A stretch of DNA of 64,000 nt from Selenomonas bovis DSM 23594 (GTDB lineage: Bacteria; Bacillota; Negativicutes; Selenomonadales; Selenomonadaceae), in assembly GCF_000381005.1 (NCBI RefSeq), contig NZ_KB908379.1, positions 1 to 64,000 of the forward strand. Reading direction: 5' to 3'. A program made the translations under genes and the position numbers. The notes below the pieces were generated by a model, which made no database searches, was not told where the DNA came from, and saw only the letters and a list, made by a program, of their open reading frames with translations. Every line of letters begins with the position of its first letter. Position 1 is the stretch's first letter. This document shows, piece by piece, positions 56,207-64,000 of this stretch.

Positions 56207-58550
56207 GGTTGTCCTCCTTTCCCTCTTCCCTTGGCATCAGCGCTGTCTTGAGTACCTCGTCCATGTGAGCGACGGGCACGAACTGCAGTTTGCCGCGGAT
56301 CTCCTCTGGGATGTCCTCGATGTCCCTCTGATTCTCCTTCGGCAAGAGGATTGTGCGGATACCCTCCCTGTAGGCTGCGAGGACTTTTTCCTTCAGCCCA
56401 CCGATGGGGAGGACATTGCCGCGTAACGTAATCTCGCCCGTCATCGCCACATCACTGCGCACTTTGCGCTGCGTGAGTGCGGAGATCATCGCTGTCGCCA
56501 TCGTGATGCCTGCGGACGGCCCGTCCTTCGGTATGGCCCCTTCAGGCAGATGGATATGGATATCCACAGTTTCATAAAAATCATCGGCGAGCCCGAGCTC
56601 CTGTGTGCGGCTGCGGATATAGGAAAGTCCGGCCTGGGCCGATTCCTGCATGACATCACCGAGCTGCCCTGTGAGGATCAGCTTGCCCTTCCCCTTCAGC
56701 ACAGAGACCTCTGTAGGCAGGATGTCGCCGCCTACTTCTGTCCAGGCCATGCCTGTCACGACACCGACCTGCGGCTGCTTCTCCGCTTTCGTGCTGAGGA
56801 ACTTCGGCTTGTCGAGAAAAGTGACGAGATTCTTCTTCGTCACACGGATTGGTGCCTCCGCCCCCTCTACGATCTGACGCGCCGCCTTGCGGCAGATACG
56901 TTCAATCTGGCGCAGGAGCTCACGCACGCCAGATTCCCGCGTGTACGCGGTGATGATTTCGCGCAGCACGCCGGCCCCGAACCGGATGTCCTTCGCCTTG
57001 AGCCCATTCGCCTGTCGCGCACGCGCGACGAGGTATTTCTTGGCAATGGCGAGCTTTTCAAACTCCGTATAACTGGAAAGCGTGATGATTTCCATGCGGT
57101 CGCGCAATGGACGCGGAATATTCCCCAGATTGTTCGCCGTAACGATCCAGAGCACCTCGGAAAGATCAAACGGCACATCGAGATAATGATCGACGAAGGC
57201 CTTGTTCTGCTCCGGATCGAGCACCTCGAGCATGGCAGCCGCCGGATCACCGCTGTACTCCTGCGCCATTTTATCAATCTCATCGAGGAGGAAGACAGGA
57301 TTTTTCGTACCGGCTGTGCGAATCCCCTCGAGGATGCGCCCGGGCAGCGAACCGACATACGTCCGACGATGGCCGCGGATCTCCGCCTCATCGCGGACGC
57401 CGCCCAACGAGACATGGACGAATCTGCGACCGAGCGCACGGGCGACAGAAGATGCCAGCGATGTCTTGCCGACGCCCGGCGGCCCGACGAGGCAGAGAAT
57501 AGGAGCTGTCTTCGCCTCAGCGAGCTGATGGACGGCCAGATAATCCAGGATGCGTTCCTTGACTTCCTTCAAGCCGTAATGATCGCGCTCAAGCACCGCC
57601 TGTGCTTGACTGATCTCCACAGTATCTTCCGTTTCCTTTGACCAAGGCAGAGCGAAAATCCAGTCGATATAGCCGCGTACGACACTCGTTTCCGGTGACA
57701 GCGTGCTGAGCGCATCGAGCCGATCGATTTCCTCCGTCAGCTTCTTGCGTACAACGTCGGGGAACTGCTGCCCTTCGAGCCGTTTCCGATACGCCTCGAC
57801 TTCCTCTGCCTTGCGGTCTTTCTCACCCAGTTCCTTGCGAATGGCCTTGATTTTCTCCCGCAAGTAGAAGTCCTTCTGCACCTTATTCATCTGCTGACGG
57901 ACTTCCGTCTCGATTTTCTTTTCGAGCTCAAGAACCTCGAGCTCATGCGCAAGAACGCGGTAGAGCAGGTCGAGCCGCTCCCGCACATCAATGCAGGCGA
58001 GGAGTTGCTGACGCACCTGCAGCTTGAGACTCAGATGGCTGGCGATGAGATCCGCCATCTTCCCCGCGCTGTCGAGGATGGCAATGGAGACAAGTGCTTC
58101 CTCCGGAATCTTGCCGCTGAGCTTCACCCATTTCTCAAAGGCATCCACAACGCTGCGAACCAGCGCGTCAAGTTCCAGAGATTCCTTGTCCTCCGCGGGA
58201 TCATCGACATGCTCGAAAGCGATGGCCTCAGCATACTTCTCGAGACTATGGCACTCCGTGATGGTCGCACGGCTGACTCCCTCGACGAGGATGCGCACAG
58301 AACCATCCGGCATCTTCATCGAGCGGCGGACCTCCGCTACCGTTCCCACCTCGTAGAGATCCTCCTGACCGATCTCATCCTTTTCATCGTCGCGCTGTGC
58401 AACGAGCAAGATTTTCCTGTCCGCGAGCATGGCCTGCTCCAGCGCCGCCACGGAGCGTTCCCTGCCGACATCTAGATTCACCATCATCGCGGGAAAAACC
58501 ACCATGCCGCGCATGGGCAAAAGCGGCAGGCGCACCGTCTGTTCCGGCAT
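56199..58550 (-). CDS. lon: ATP-dependent protease Lon
   Basis: Lon degrades misfolded and regulatory proteins. The 783-residue protein has the N-terminal substrate domain ([15 protein letters not shown]), a coiled coil, the AAA+ module with [11 protein letters not shown] and the Walker B region [10 protein letters not shown], and the C-terminal Ser-Lys protease with KDGPSAGIT (catalytic Ser) and the later Lys in [20 protein letters not shown] precedes the ATG. No clear promoter was found between it and the inverted-repeat element, so readthrough from clpX or a promoter in the repeat is possible. Confidence 0.97.
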   Translation of the reverse strand: MPEQTVRLPLLPMRGMVVFPAMMVNLDVGRERSVAALEQAMLADRKILLVAQRDDEKDEIGQEDLYEVGTVAEVRRSMKMPDGSVRILVEGVSRATITECHSLEKYAEAIAFEHVDDPAEDKESLELDALVRSVVDAFEKWVKLSGKIPEEALVSIAILDSAGKMADLIASHLSLKLQVRQQLLACIDVRERLDLLYRVLAHELEVLELEKKIETEVRQQMNKVQKDFYLREKIKAIRKELGEKDRKAEEVEAYRKRLEGQQFPDVVRKKLTEEIDRLDALSTLSPETSVVRGYIDWIFALPWSKETEDTVEISQAQAVLERDHYGLKEVKERILDYLAVHQLAEAKTAPILCLVGPPGVGKTSLASSVARALGRRFVHVSLGGVRDEAEIRGHRRTYVGSLPGRILEGIRTAGTKNPVFLLDEIDKMAQEYSGDPAAAMLEVLDPEQNKAFVDHYLDVPFDLSEVLWIVTANNLGNIPRPLRDRMEIITLSSYTEFEKLAIAKKYLVARARQANGLKAKDIRFGAGVLREIITAYTRESGVRELLRQIERICRKAARQIVEGAEAPIRVTKKNLVTFLDKPKFLSTKAEKQPQVGVVTGMAWTEVGGDILPTEVSVLKGKGKLILTGQLGDVMQESAQAGLSYIRSRTQELGLADDFYETVDIHIHLPEGAIPKDGPSAGITMATAMISALTQRKVRSDVAMTGEITLRGNVLPIGGLKEKVLAAYREGIRTILLPKENQRDIEDIPEEIRGKLQFVPVAHMDEVLKTALMPREEGKEDNHA

Positions 58551-58575
58551 TCTATTCCCCTCCTTGAAAAACTAA

Positions 58576-58735
58576 AGGAACCGCTGATTAAATGAAGTGC
58601 TCCGGATTTACGCGGATGCGCTGTACTCTTCGGAGACAAACCGCAGGCGTAGCAAAGCTACGCTGAGGATGGCAGGGCGACGAGAGGACAGTGCAGACGC
58701 GTGAAAACGGAGTGCTGAATTAATCAGTGGTTCCT
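58576..58735. repeat. Inverted-repeat element (MITE-like), copy 2
   Basis: This 160-base non-coding unit is the same family as 19583-19743. Left end AGGAACCGCTGATTAAAT, right end ATTAATCAGTGGTTCCT, inner hairpin GCGTAGC-AAA-GCTACGC. The inner part shares GGAGACAAACCG, CTACGCTGAGGAT and GAGAGGACAGTGCAGA with copy 1. The flanks AAAAACTA and AAAAACAA are nearly identical and may be a target duplication. It lies between lon and the clpX terminator. Confidence 0.82.
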
Positions 58736-58765
58736 AAAAACAAGGCGCTGCACTCCGGCAGCGCC
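58735..58765 (-). terminator. Terminator after clpX
   Basis: GGCGCTGC and GCAGCGCC pair across a six-base loop. On the minus strand TTGTTTTT follows, running directly to the edge of the inverted-repeat element. Confidence 0.85.
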
Positions 58766-58780
58766 CCATGTAATCTCCAT

Positions 58781-60055
58781 TCATGCAGAAGCTTCTTGGT
58801 TCTTTCCTGGTTTTGTTTTCTTATCAAGCGTCAGCACGGGATCCTTCTTCTTTTCCACGACCTCTTTCGTGACGCGGCAGGCGGAAACTCCCTCCACGGA
58901 AGGCACATCATACATGACATTGCGCATGATGCCCTCGATGATGGAGCGCAGTCCGCGCGCTCCCGTCTTGCGCTGGAGCGCCTCCTTCGCGATAAGCCGG
59001 AGCGCTCCTTCGTCAAAGGTGAGCTTGACGCCATCCATCTCGAGGAGCTTCTGATATTGCTTCACGAGCGCGTTGCGCGGCTCCGTGAGTATGTTCACGA
59101 GCGCGTCTTCGTCGAGCGCATCGAGCGTCACGACGACGGGCAGACGACCGATGAACTCCGGAATCAATCCGCTCTTGAGCAGATCTTCCGGCAGGACATG
59201 TCGCAGGACCTCGCCGATGTTGCGTTCCTTACGCGATGTGACATTGGCGCCGAAACCGAGTTGTTTCTCGCCAAGACGCGACTCGATGATCTTCTCGATG
59301 CCGTCGAACGCACCGCCGCAAATGAACAGGATGTTCGTCGTGTCGATGGAGATGAGCTCCTGATGCGGATGCTTGCGGCCCCCCTGTGGCGGTACAGAAG
59401 CCGTCGTCCCCTCAAGAATCTTGAGGAGTGCCTGTTGGACGCCCTCGCCTGACACATCGCGGGTAATGGAGGGATTCTCCGATTTACGGGAAATCTTGTC
59501 AATCTCATCGATGTAGATGATGCCGCGCTCCGCACGGTCGATATCGTAGTCGGCCGCCTGGATGAGCTTGAGCAGGATGTTCTCGACATCCTCGCCGACA
59601 TAGCCGGCCTCCGTGAGCGACGTCGCATCAGCAATCGCAAATGGCACGTTGAGGATCTTCGCCAGAGACTGCGCAAGCAACGTCTTGCCGCTGCCCGTCG
59701 GGCCGATCATCAGGATATTCGACTTCTGCAGCTCCACATCGTCTGCTGCTTTCATCAGGCCCTTGTTGATGCGCTTGTAATGGTTGTAGACCGCAACGGA
59801 AAGCGTCTTTTTCGCCTCATCCTGGCCAATGACATACTGGTCGAGGATGGCACGGATATCTTTCGGCTTCGGTACATCCTTGAGCTCTACCTCTACATCC
59901 TCGCTGAACTCTTCTTCGATGATCTCGTTGCAAAGTTCGATGCATTCATCACAAATGTAGACACCCGGGCCAGCTACGAGCTTCCTCACCTGATCCTGCG
60001 TCTTGCCGCAGAATGAACACTTCAGCTGCCCCTTTTCATCGCCGAACTTCAACAT
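58781..60055 (-). CDS. clpX: ATP-dependent Clp protease ATP-binding subunit ClpX
   Basis: ClpX is the AAA+ unfoldase that feeds ClpP. The N-terminal zinc-binding domain has CSFCGKTQ and CDECIELC (four Cys). [12 protein letters not shown] is Walker [11 protein letters not shown] is Walker B, and [11 protein letters not shown] is in the sensor-2 region. The IGF-type ClpP-contact loop appears as LGFGAN. At 424 residues it is normal. It is the last gene of tig-clpP-clpX. Confidence 0.97.
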   Translation of the reverse strand: MLKFGDEKGQLKCSFCGKTQDQVRKLVAGPGVYICDECIELCNEIIEEEFSEDVEVELKDVPKPKDIRAILDQYVIGQDEAKKTLSVAVYNHYKRINKGLMKAADDVELQKSNILMIGPTGSGKTLLAQSLAKILNVPFAIADATSLTEAGYVGEDVENILLKLIQAADYDIDRAERGIIYIDEIDKISRKSENPSITRDVSGEGVQQALLKILEGTTASVPPQGGRKHPHQELISIDTTNILFICGGAFDGIEKIIESRLGEKQLGFGANVTSRKERNIGEVLRHVLPEDLLKSGLIPEFIGRLPVVVTLDALDEDALVNILTEPRNALVKQYQKLLEMDGVKLTFDEGALRLIAKEALQRKTGARGLRSIIEGIMRNVMYDVPSVEGVSACRVTKEVVEKKKDPVLTLDKKTKPGKNQEASA

Positions 60056-60066
60056 GATACCACCTC

Positions 60067-60687
60067 TCAGCTCTCCGCTTTCGTCTTCGAGGACTTGGCC
60101 GCCTTCTCCTTGCGCGTGATGACCTCATCAATCAGGCCATAGGCTTTCGCCTCATCCGCCGTCATGAAATTATCGCGCTCCGTGTCCTCGATGACCTTCT
60201 CGAGCTTCTGCCTTGTCGTCTTGACGAGGATCTCATTGATGACCTCGCGGATGCGCAGGATTTCCTTCGCCTGGATCTGGATGTCCGTCGACTGCCCCTG
60301 CGCGCCGCCGAGCGGCTGATGAATCATAATGCGCGACATGGGGAGCGCGAAGCGCTTCCCCTTGGCGCCTGCTGTAAGCAGGACAGAGCCCATGCTCGCC
60401 GCCTGACCGATGCAGATGGTCGAGACATCCGGCTTGATGTACTGCATGGTATCGTAGATGGCAAGGCCAGCCGTCACCACACCACCCGGGCTATTGATAT
60501 AGAGGTAGATATCCTTGTCCGGGTCCTCAGACTCGAGGAAAAGGAGCTGCGCCACAACGGTATTCGCCACATTGTCATCAATCGGCCCGCCGAGGAAGAT
60601 GATGCGATCCTTGAGCAGACGCGAATAGATGTCGTAAGCACGTTCCCCGCGGCTTGACGTCTCCACGACCATTGGTACATAACTCAT
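60067..60687 (-). CDS. clpP: ATP-dependent Clp protease proteolytic subunit ClpP
   Basis: ClpP is the tetradecameric serine protease. The catalytic triad is Ser98 (GQAASMGS), His123 (MIHQPLGG) and Asp173 (TERDNFM). ATG 60687 follows GGGGG by eight bases; a longer frame adds five residues. At 206 residues it is typical, with a Lys-rich tail. It lies between tig and clpX. Confidence 0.97.
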   Translation of the reverse strand: MSYVPMVVETSSRGERAYDIYSRLLKDRIIFLGGPIDDNVANTVVAQLLFLESEDPDKDIYLYINSPGGVVTAGLAIYDTMQYIKPDVSTICIGQAASMGSVLLTAGAKGKRFALPMSRIMIHQPLGGAQGQSTDIQIQAKEILRIREVINEILVKTTRQKLEKVIEDTERDNFMTADEAKAYGLIDEVITRKEKAAKSSKTKAES

Positions 60688-60708
60688 AATTGATACCCCC
60701 AAAGGGAA

Positions 60709-62004
60709 TTACTCAGCGAGATTGTCAAAGATGAACTGCATCGTCTTGTTGCGCAGGACGGTAGCAGCCAGATCGTTGAGCCTTCCCTGTTCAGCAATGA
60801 TTTTCTTGACCTGCTTCGGCGTAGCGCCGTAAGCAGCAGCCATGACCTCGACCTCTTTGTCAAGATCCGCGGCCTCCACCTTGATATTCTCCGCCTTGGC
60901 AACTTCCTCGAGCATGAGGCCCGTGCGGACGTTCTTCTCCGCCGTCTCACGATACTGCTCGCGGAGCTTCGCAATATCCGTGCCAGCGAACTGCAGATAC
61001 TGCTCGAGCTGCATCCCCTGCTGTGCGAGGCGCATCTCCATCTCGCGAAGCATGCGCGTTACTTCGTTGTCAACCATGACCGGCGGGATGTCGACGGTGA
61101 TGTTCTTGCTCGCCGTCTCGAGTGCCTCTGCCTTGCGGTCGTTCTCTGCCTTGCGCTCCGCGTTCTCCGTGAGGTTCTTGCGGATGTCAGCTTTGAGCTC
61201 ATCGAGCGTCTCGAACTTGCTGGCCGCCTTGGCAAACGCATCGTCGATGGCCGGCAGTTCTTTATGCTTGATGCTGCGGATCGTGCACTTGAACGTCGCG
61301 TCCTTGCCCGCGAGCTCCTTGGCATGGTACTCCTCGGGGAACTTGACGTTTACATCCTTCTCCTCGCCAACCTTCGCGCCGATGAGCTGCGTCTCAAAGC
61401 CCGGGATGAAGCTATTAGAGCCAATCTGCAGCGGGTAGTCCTTGCCCTCGCCGCCTTCGAACGCCTCGCCGTCGACGAAGCCCTTGAAGTCGAGCGTCGT
61501 GAAATCGCCGTCCTCGACAGCCGCACCTTCCGGAGCCTCGACCATCTTCGCCTGATGATCTGCCATGCGCTTAAGCTGGTTGTCGACATCCTCATCCGTG
61601 ACCTTGACCTCATCCTTAGCAATCTTGAGGCCCTTGTACTCGCCGAGTTTAACCTCGGGACGCGGTACGACCGTAGCCTTGAATACGACATCCTTGCCCT
61701 CTTCGAGCGTCACCGTCTCGATATCCGGACGCGTCACGATGTCTTCCATCTTCTGGTCTTTCAGAGCCTCAGCGAGTGCCTCCGGTGCGATGAAATAGTC
61801 AAACGCCTCCTGAAGAACCGTCTGCTTGCCGACGTGCTGCTCGACAATCTTGCGCGGCGCCTTGCCCTTACGGAATCCCGGGATATTCACCTGAGATGCG
61901 AAGCGCTTGCAGGCACGCTCCTCGGCCTTGTCGAGCTCTGCCGCTACGACCTCGATGGTCAGGACGACCTTCTGGTTCTCTATTTTTTCTGCTGAAACTT
62001 TCAT
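60709..62004 (-). CDS. tig: Trigger factor
   Basis: This is the ribosome-bound folding chaperone and peptidyl-prolyl isomerase. The N-terminal ribosome-binding signature GFRKGKAPRK lies at about residues 44-53. The FKBP-like PPIase domain (residues 150-240) includes GDFTTLDFKGFVDGEAF, and a long helical C-terminal domain follows. At 431 residues it is normal. It is first in tig-clpP-clpX, the conserved order. Confidence 0.97.
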   Translation of the reverse strand: MKVSAEKIENQKVVLTIEVVAAELDKAEERACKRFASQVNIPGFRKGKAPRKIVEQHVGKQTVLQEAFDYFIAPEALAEALKDQKMEDIVTRPDIETVTLEEGKDVVFKATVVPRPEVKLGEYKGLKIAKDEVKVTDEDVDNQLKRMADHQAKMVEAPEGAAVEDGDFTTLDFKGFVDGEAFEGGEGKDYPLQIGSNSFIPGFETQLIGAKVGEEKDVNVKFPEEYHAKELAGKDATFKCTIRSIKHKELPAIDDAFAKAASKFETLDELKADIRKNLTENAERKAENDRKAEALETASKNITVDIPPVMVDNEVTRMLREMEMRLAQQGMQLEQYLQFAGTDIAKLREQYRETAEKNVRTGLMLEEVAKAENIKVEAADLDKEVEVMAAAYGATPKQVKKIIAEQGRLNDLAATVLRNKTMQFIFDNLAE

Positions 62005-62076
62005 TGTCTGAAAAGACCTCCTGTTTGATTTCTTTCGTCACGACAGCACACCCCTAGAGCATGCTATACAAAGCAC

Positions 62077-62105
62077 ATCATATCACAAACGGCACGGAAA
62101 CACAA
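62077..62105 (-). promoter_or_regulatory. Promoter of tig-clpP-clpX
   Basis: On the minus strand TTGTGT (62105-62100) and TATGAT (62082-62077) are 17 bases apart, about 70 bases before tig. No CtsR- or CIRCE-type repeat was seen. Confidence 0.65.
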
Positions 62106-62181
62106 GAAAAACGAATCACATGGGAAACGGCATAGAACCGCCGATGCAAGAAGCGCTCCCGCTCTATGCGCACGCCGCCCC

Positions 62182-62784
62182 TCAAAGCAGCTGCTTCATG
62201 CGCGCGAGCGGCTGCGTCAGATCCATGTGACCGCTCAGGGACTCGATGGCCTTGCCGTCGATGAGGATCTGCACGCGCTTCACTTCGGGAAATTCCGTGA
62301 GCGTATCGACGATGGAGCCTACGAGCATCTCTTCCCCCGTAGAGCCGCCGACGAAATTCTTCGAGAGCTCCCTGCTGAAGCTCACCTTCGCCGTACCGTC
62401 CGCGACCTTGACCGACTGGAGCTTCGCCTGCTTCGGGATGATGACAGTCTGCCCCTTTTCCTGCGTTCCTGCAAGCAGAGACCGCATGACCGCCGTGTAC
62501 TTATCCTCCTTGTCCGTCTTGATCTTGCGCGAGACGGCGACGAGCTTCGTCCCATCATCGTTTGGATAGTATACCTTGACCGTGAGCTCCTTCGCAGCTG
62601 TCTCCTTCTTTTCCCCTGAAGCAGGCTGCCCCGCCCTCGCGCCACTCTCTGTTACGACAGAGGCATCACTGCCGTCCTGTGCACCTTTCGTTGCCGTCTG
62701 CGCGCCGCAGCCCGCCACGAGCAACAGGCCGCAGCAAATCACGAGCGGCAGTAGCGCGCCACGAGCGCCACGCAATATCTTCAT
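62182..62784 (-). CDS. GerMN-domain lipoprotein
   Basis: This is a roughly 200-residue extracytoplasmic lipoprotein. The signal ends LLLVAGCG, with the lipidated Cys near residue 26. A Ser/Gly-rich spacer follows, then one GerMN domain (KVYYPNDDGTKLVAVSRKI through SFSRELSKNF and VDTLTEFPEVKRVQILIDGK). GerM-type proteins are linked to cell-wall hydrolase action at division or sporulation. Start 62784 is the third of three adjacent ATGs, best spaced from GGGAG. It follows the amidase gene by 17 bases. The sequence after the lipobox (AGCGAQTATK) matches that of the lipoprotein at 5911-6807. Confidence 0.87.
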   Translation of the reverse strand: MKILRGARGALLPLVICCGLLLVAGCGAQTATKGAQDGSDASVVTESGARAGQPASGEKKETAAKELTVKVYYPNDDGTKLVAVSRKIKTDKEDKYTAVMRSLLAGTQEKGQTVIIPKQAKLQSVKVADGTAKVSFSRELSKNFVGGSTGEEMLVGSIVDTLTEFPEVKRVQILIDGKAIESLSGHMDLTQPLARMKQLL

Positions 62785-62801
62785 CATCATACTCCCAACT
62801 C

Positions 62802-63875
62802 CTATCTAGCCGATTCGCTGAAATATCGTCCGATGCCTTTTGCCAGCGCCAGGGCGAGCTCCCTCTGATACGCGTCGGAGGCGAGCAGCGCCTCCTCCTC
62901 CGGATTCGTGATGAACGCGAGCTCGACGAGACTCGCCGGCATCGCGGAGTGCTTCATGACGTAGAAATTCGCCTGCTTGACGCCGCGGTTGAAGCGGCCG
63001 CCCGCTGCCGCAAGCTCCTCGTTCAGCAGCTCGGCCAGGCGCTCATCACGATCCGTCTTCGGATAGTAATATGTCTCCATGCCATGCGCCCCCGGATTGG
63101 AAAACGCGTTGCAGTGGATGCTGACGAAGATTTCCGCCTCCGGCGCATATGCGCCGACATTCACCCGCGCCTGCAGTTCCTGCCGATCCGTGGCATACGG
63201 CCCATAGACATCGACATCCGCATCGCGCGTCATCACGACGCGCGCACCAGAATTCGTGAGGATATCCCGCAGATCGCGCGCCACTGCCAGCGTGACAGAT
63301 GCCTCTGTCACACCATCCGGCCCGACGGCCCCCGTATCGCTGCCGCCATGGCCAGCATCAAGCACGAGGGCGTGACCTGCCACGCCCTCGACGTTCCCCG
63401 CTGGCGCAGCCTGCGGCTTCTCGAAGATATCGATGGCAATGCGGCTGGGTTTGCGTGCCCTGCGGTCAGGATCGAGCCGCGTCACCTGGTAGGTGCAGCC
63501 CGCGCCCGCCTGCGTCAGGAGCACGCGCACCAACGTATGCCGCGCCTCCAGTTCCTCGATATGGACAGACGAGACATATTTGCTCTTCTGTGCAATCTGC
63601 GCCGCAAGCTGGCCGCGCACCGTGTTCGGCAGGTCGAGGACGAGCTCCTTGCGCAGGAAAGTCTTCTCCCTGACCGTATACTCGGCATTCGCCCGGCTGA
63701 CGCCGATCTCGATGTGCCATGCCGGCCGGCCGTCCACCGTCGTCTCATACGCCTGAAAATAATTTAGTTCATTGACAGGCAGCTGGCGCGCTGCCGACGC
63801 TGTCGGCAGTGCGAAAAGCAGCCCGCACAGACAGCAAAAACAAAGCCGCAACACATATTTTATCTGGTCTTGCAT
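62802..63875 (-). CDS. N-acetylmuramoyl-L-alanine amidase (AMIN plus Amidase_3)
   Basis: This secreted zinc amidase cuts peptide stems from peptidoglycan. A signal peptide ends near ALPTASA (about residue 28). An AMIN-like beta domain (40-155) would hold the wall or membrane. The Amidase_3 domain follows, with LDAGHGGSDTGA (His), GVTEASVTLAVA (Glu), VSIHCNAFSN (His) and SLVELAFITN (catalytic Glu). At 357 residues it is typical of AmiC-like enzymes. The GerMN lipoprotein follows in the same unit. Confidence 0.93.
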   Translation of the reverse strand: MQDQIKYVLRLCFCCLCGLLFALPTASAARQLPVNELNYFQAYETTVDGRPAWHIEIGVSRANAEYTVREKTFLRKELVLDLPNTVRGQLAAQIAQKSKYVSSVHIEELEARHTLVRVLLTQAGAGCTYQVTRLDPDRRARKPSRIAIDIFEKPQAAPAGNVEGVAGHALVLDAGHGGSDTGAVGPDGVTEASVTLAVARDLRDILTNSGARVVMTRDADVDVYGPYATDRQELQARVNVGAYAPEAEIFVSIHCNAFSNPGAHGMETYYYPKTDRDERLAELLNEELAAAGGRFNRGVKQANFYVMKHSAMPASLVELAFITNPEEEALLASDAYQRELALALAKGIGRYFSESAR

Positions 63876-63881
63876 AAAAAT

Positions 63882-64000
63882 CTATCCTTCCTCGTGCAGC
63901 AGCGACAGCGCCTCGTCCTCCGCCGCCTCTGTTCTTTCCTTGTCATAGCGGATATCGATGGTCACATAATCGCCCTCCTGCAACCCGGACGGCAGATAAG
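63882..64000 (-). CDS. C-terminal end of an unidentified gene, cut by window edge
   Basis: The last 38 codons of a minus-strand gene entering from the right are visible, ending in EDEALSLLHEEG and a TAG at 63882. The readable part includes GDYVTIDIRYDKERTEAA. It ends six bases before the amidase start, so it belongs to the same operon. Too little is visible for a family call. Confidence 0.6.
   Translation of the reverse strand, partial: YLPSGLQEGDYVTIDIRYDKERTEAAEDEALSLLHEEG

Overview
The window looks like a chromosomal segment from a diderm Firmicute of the class Negativicutes, most probably the Selenomonadaceae. This is an inference from gene content and moderately high GC, not from any 16S gene, because none is present. 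Supporting signs are Firmicute gene orders and signals (recN-argR-nadK-tlyA-dxs-ispA-xseB-xseA, scpA-scpB, asp23-amaP-DUF2273-nusB, ireB-ruvX-DUF1292, and a T-box leader on pheST) together with siroheme decarboxylase genes and a GerM-type lipoprotein. Apart from the first 8 kb, nearly every gene lies on the minus strand.

Layout. 1-815: the end of an IS256-family element. 1-8 kb: bioB, a uracil permease coupled to an RluA-type pseudouridine synthase, class II aldolase, an orphan metal-binding lipoprotein and a ketopantoate reductase. 8-10.5 kb: a Fur-type iron uptake operon (feoA, feoB and a 51-residue Cys-rich FeoB partner). 10.6-13.1 kb: galE, holA and a small Cys-rich membrane protein. 13.1-19.6 kb: the T-box-controlled operon pheS-pheT-zapA-pncB-aroE. 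19.6-24.8 kb: an accessory island with a short inverted-repeat element, a tandem-domain zinc peptidase, a membrane coiled-coil protein, a DUF3783 protein, a NYN nuclease-like protein with a ribbon-helix-helix-like tail and a membrane-anchored RelA/SpoT-like protein. 24.9-35.6 kb: a compact run of about twelve housekeeping genes from xseA down to scpB. 35.6-37.3 kb: a tandem 109-bp repeat followed by an IS110-family element. 37.4-45.4 kb: nusB, the Asp23 group, efp, pepP, aroQ, acylphosphatase, a U32 peptidase, an O-methyltransferase, mltG and a DUF1292 gene. 45.5-53 kb: ruvX, ireB, dapB-asd, recG, an M20 hydrolase and an unrecognised 511-residue protein. 53.2-55.6 kb: an aminotransferase and the siroheme decarboxylase pair ahbA/ahbB behind a perfect palindromic operator. 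55.6-62 kb: ysxC-lon and tig-clpP-clpX (protein quality control). 62.2-64 kb: a GerM-domain lipoprotein, an N-acetylmuramoyl-L-alanine amidase and the end of a further gene.

Most of the window is conserved housekeeping. The parts that deserve a second look are the 19.6-24.8 kb island (above all the predicted extracytoplasmic RelA/SpoT-like protein and the peptidase with a degenerate second domain), two families of short dispersed repeats, one of which touches the pheST promoter, a structured region upstream of the IS110 transposase that may be its guide RNA, and the operator in front of ahbAB. No CRISPR array, rRNA or tRNA gene was found.
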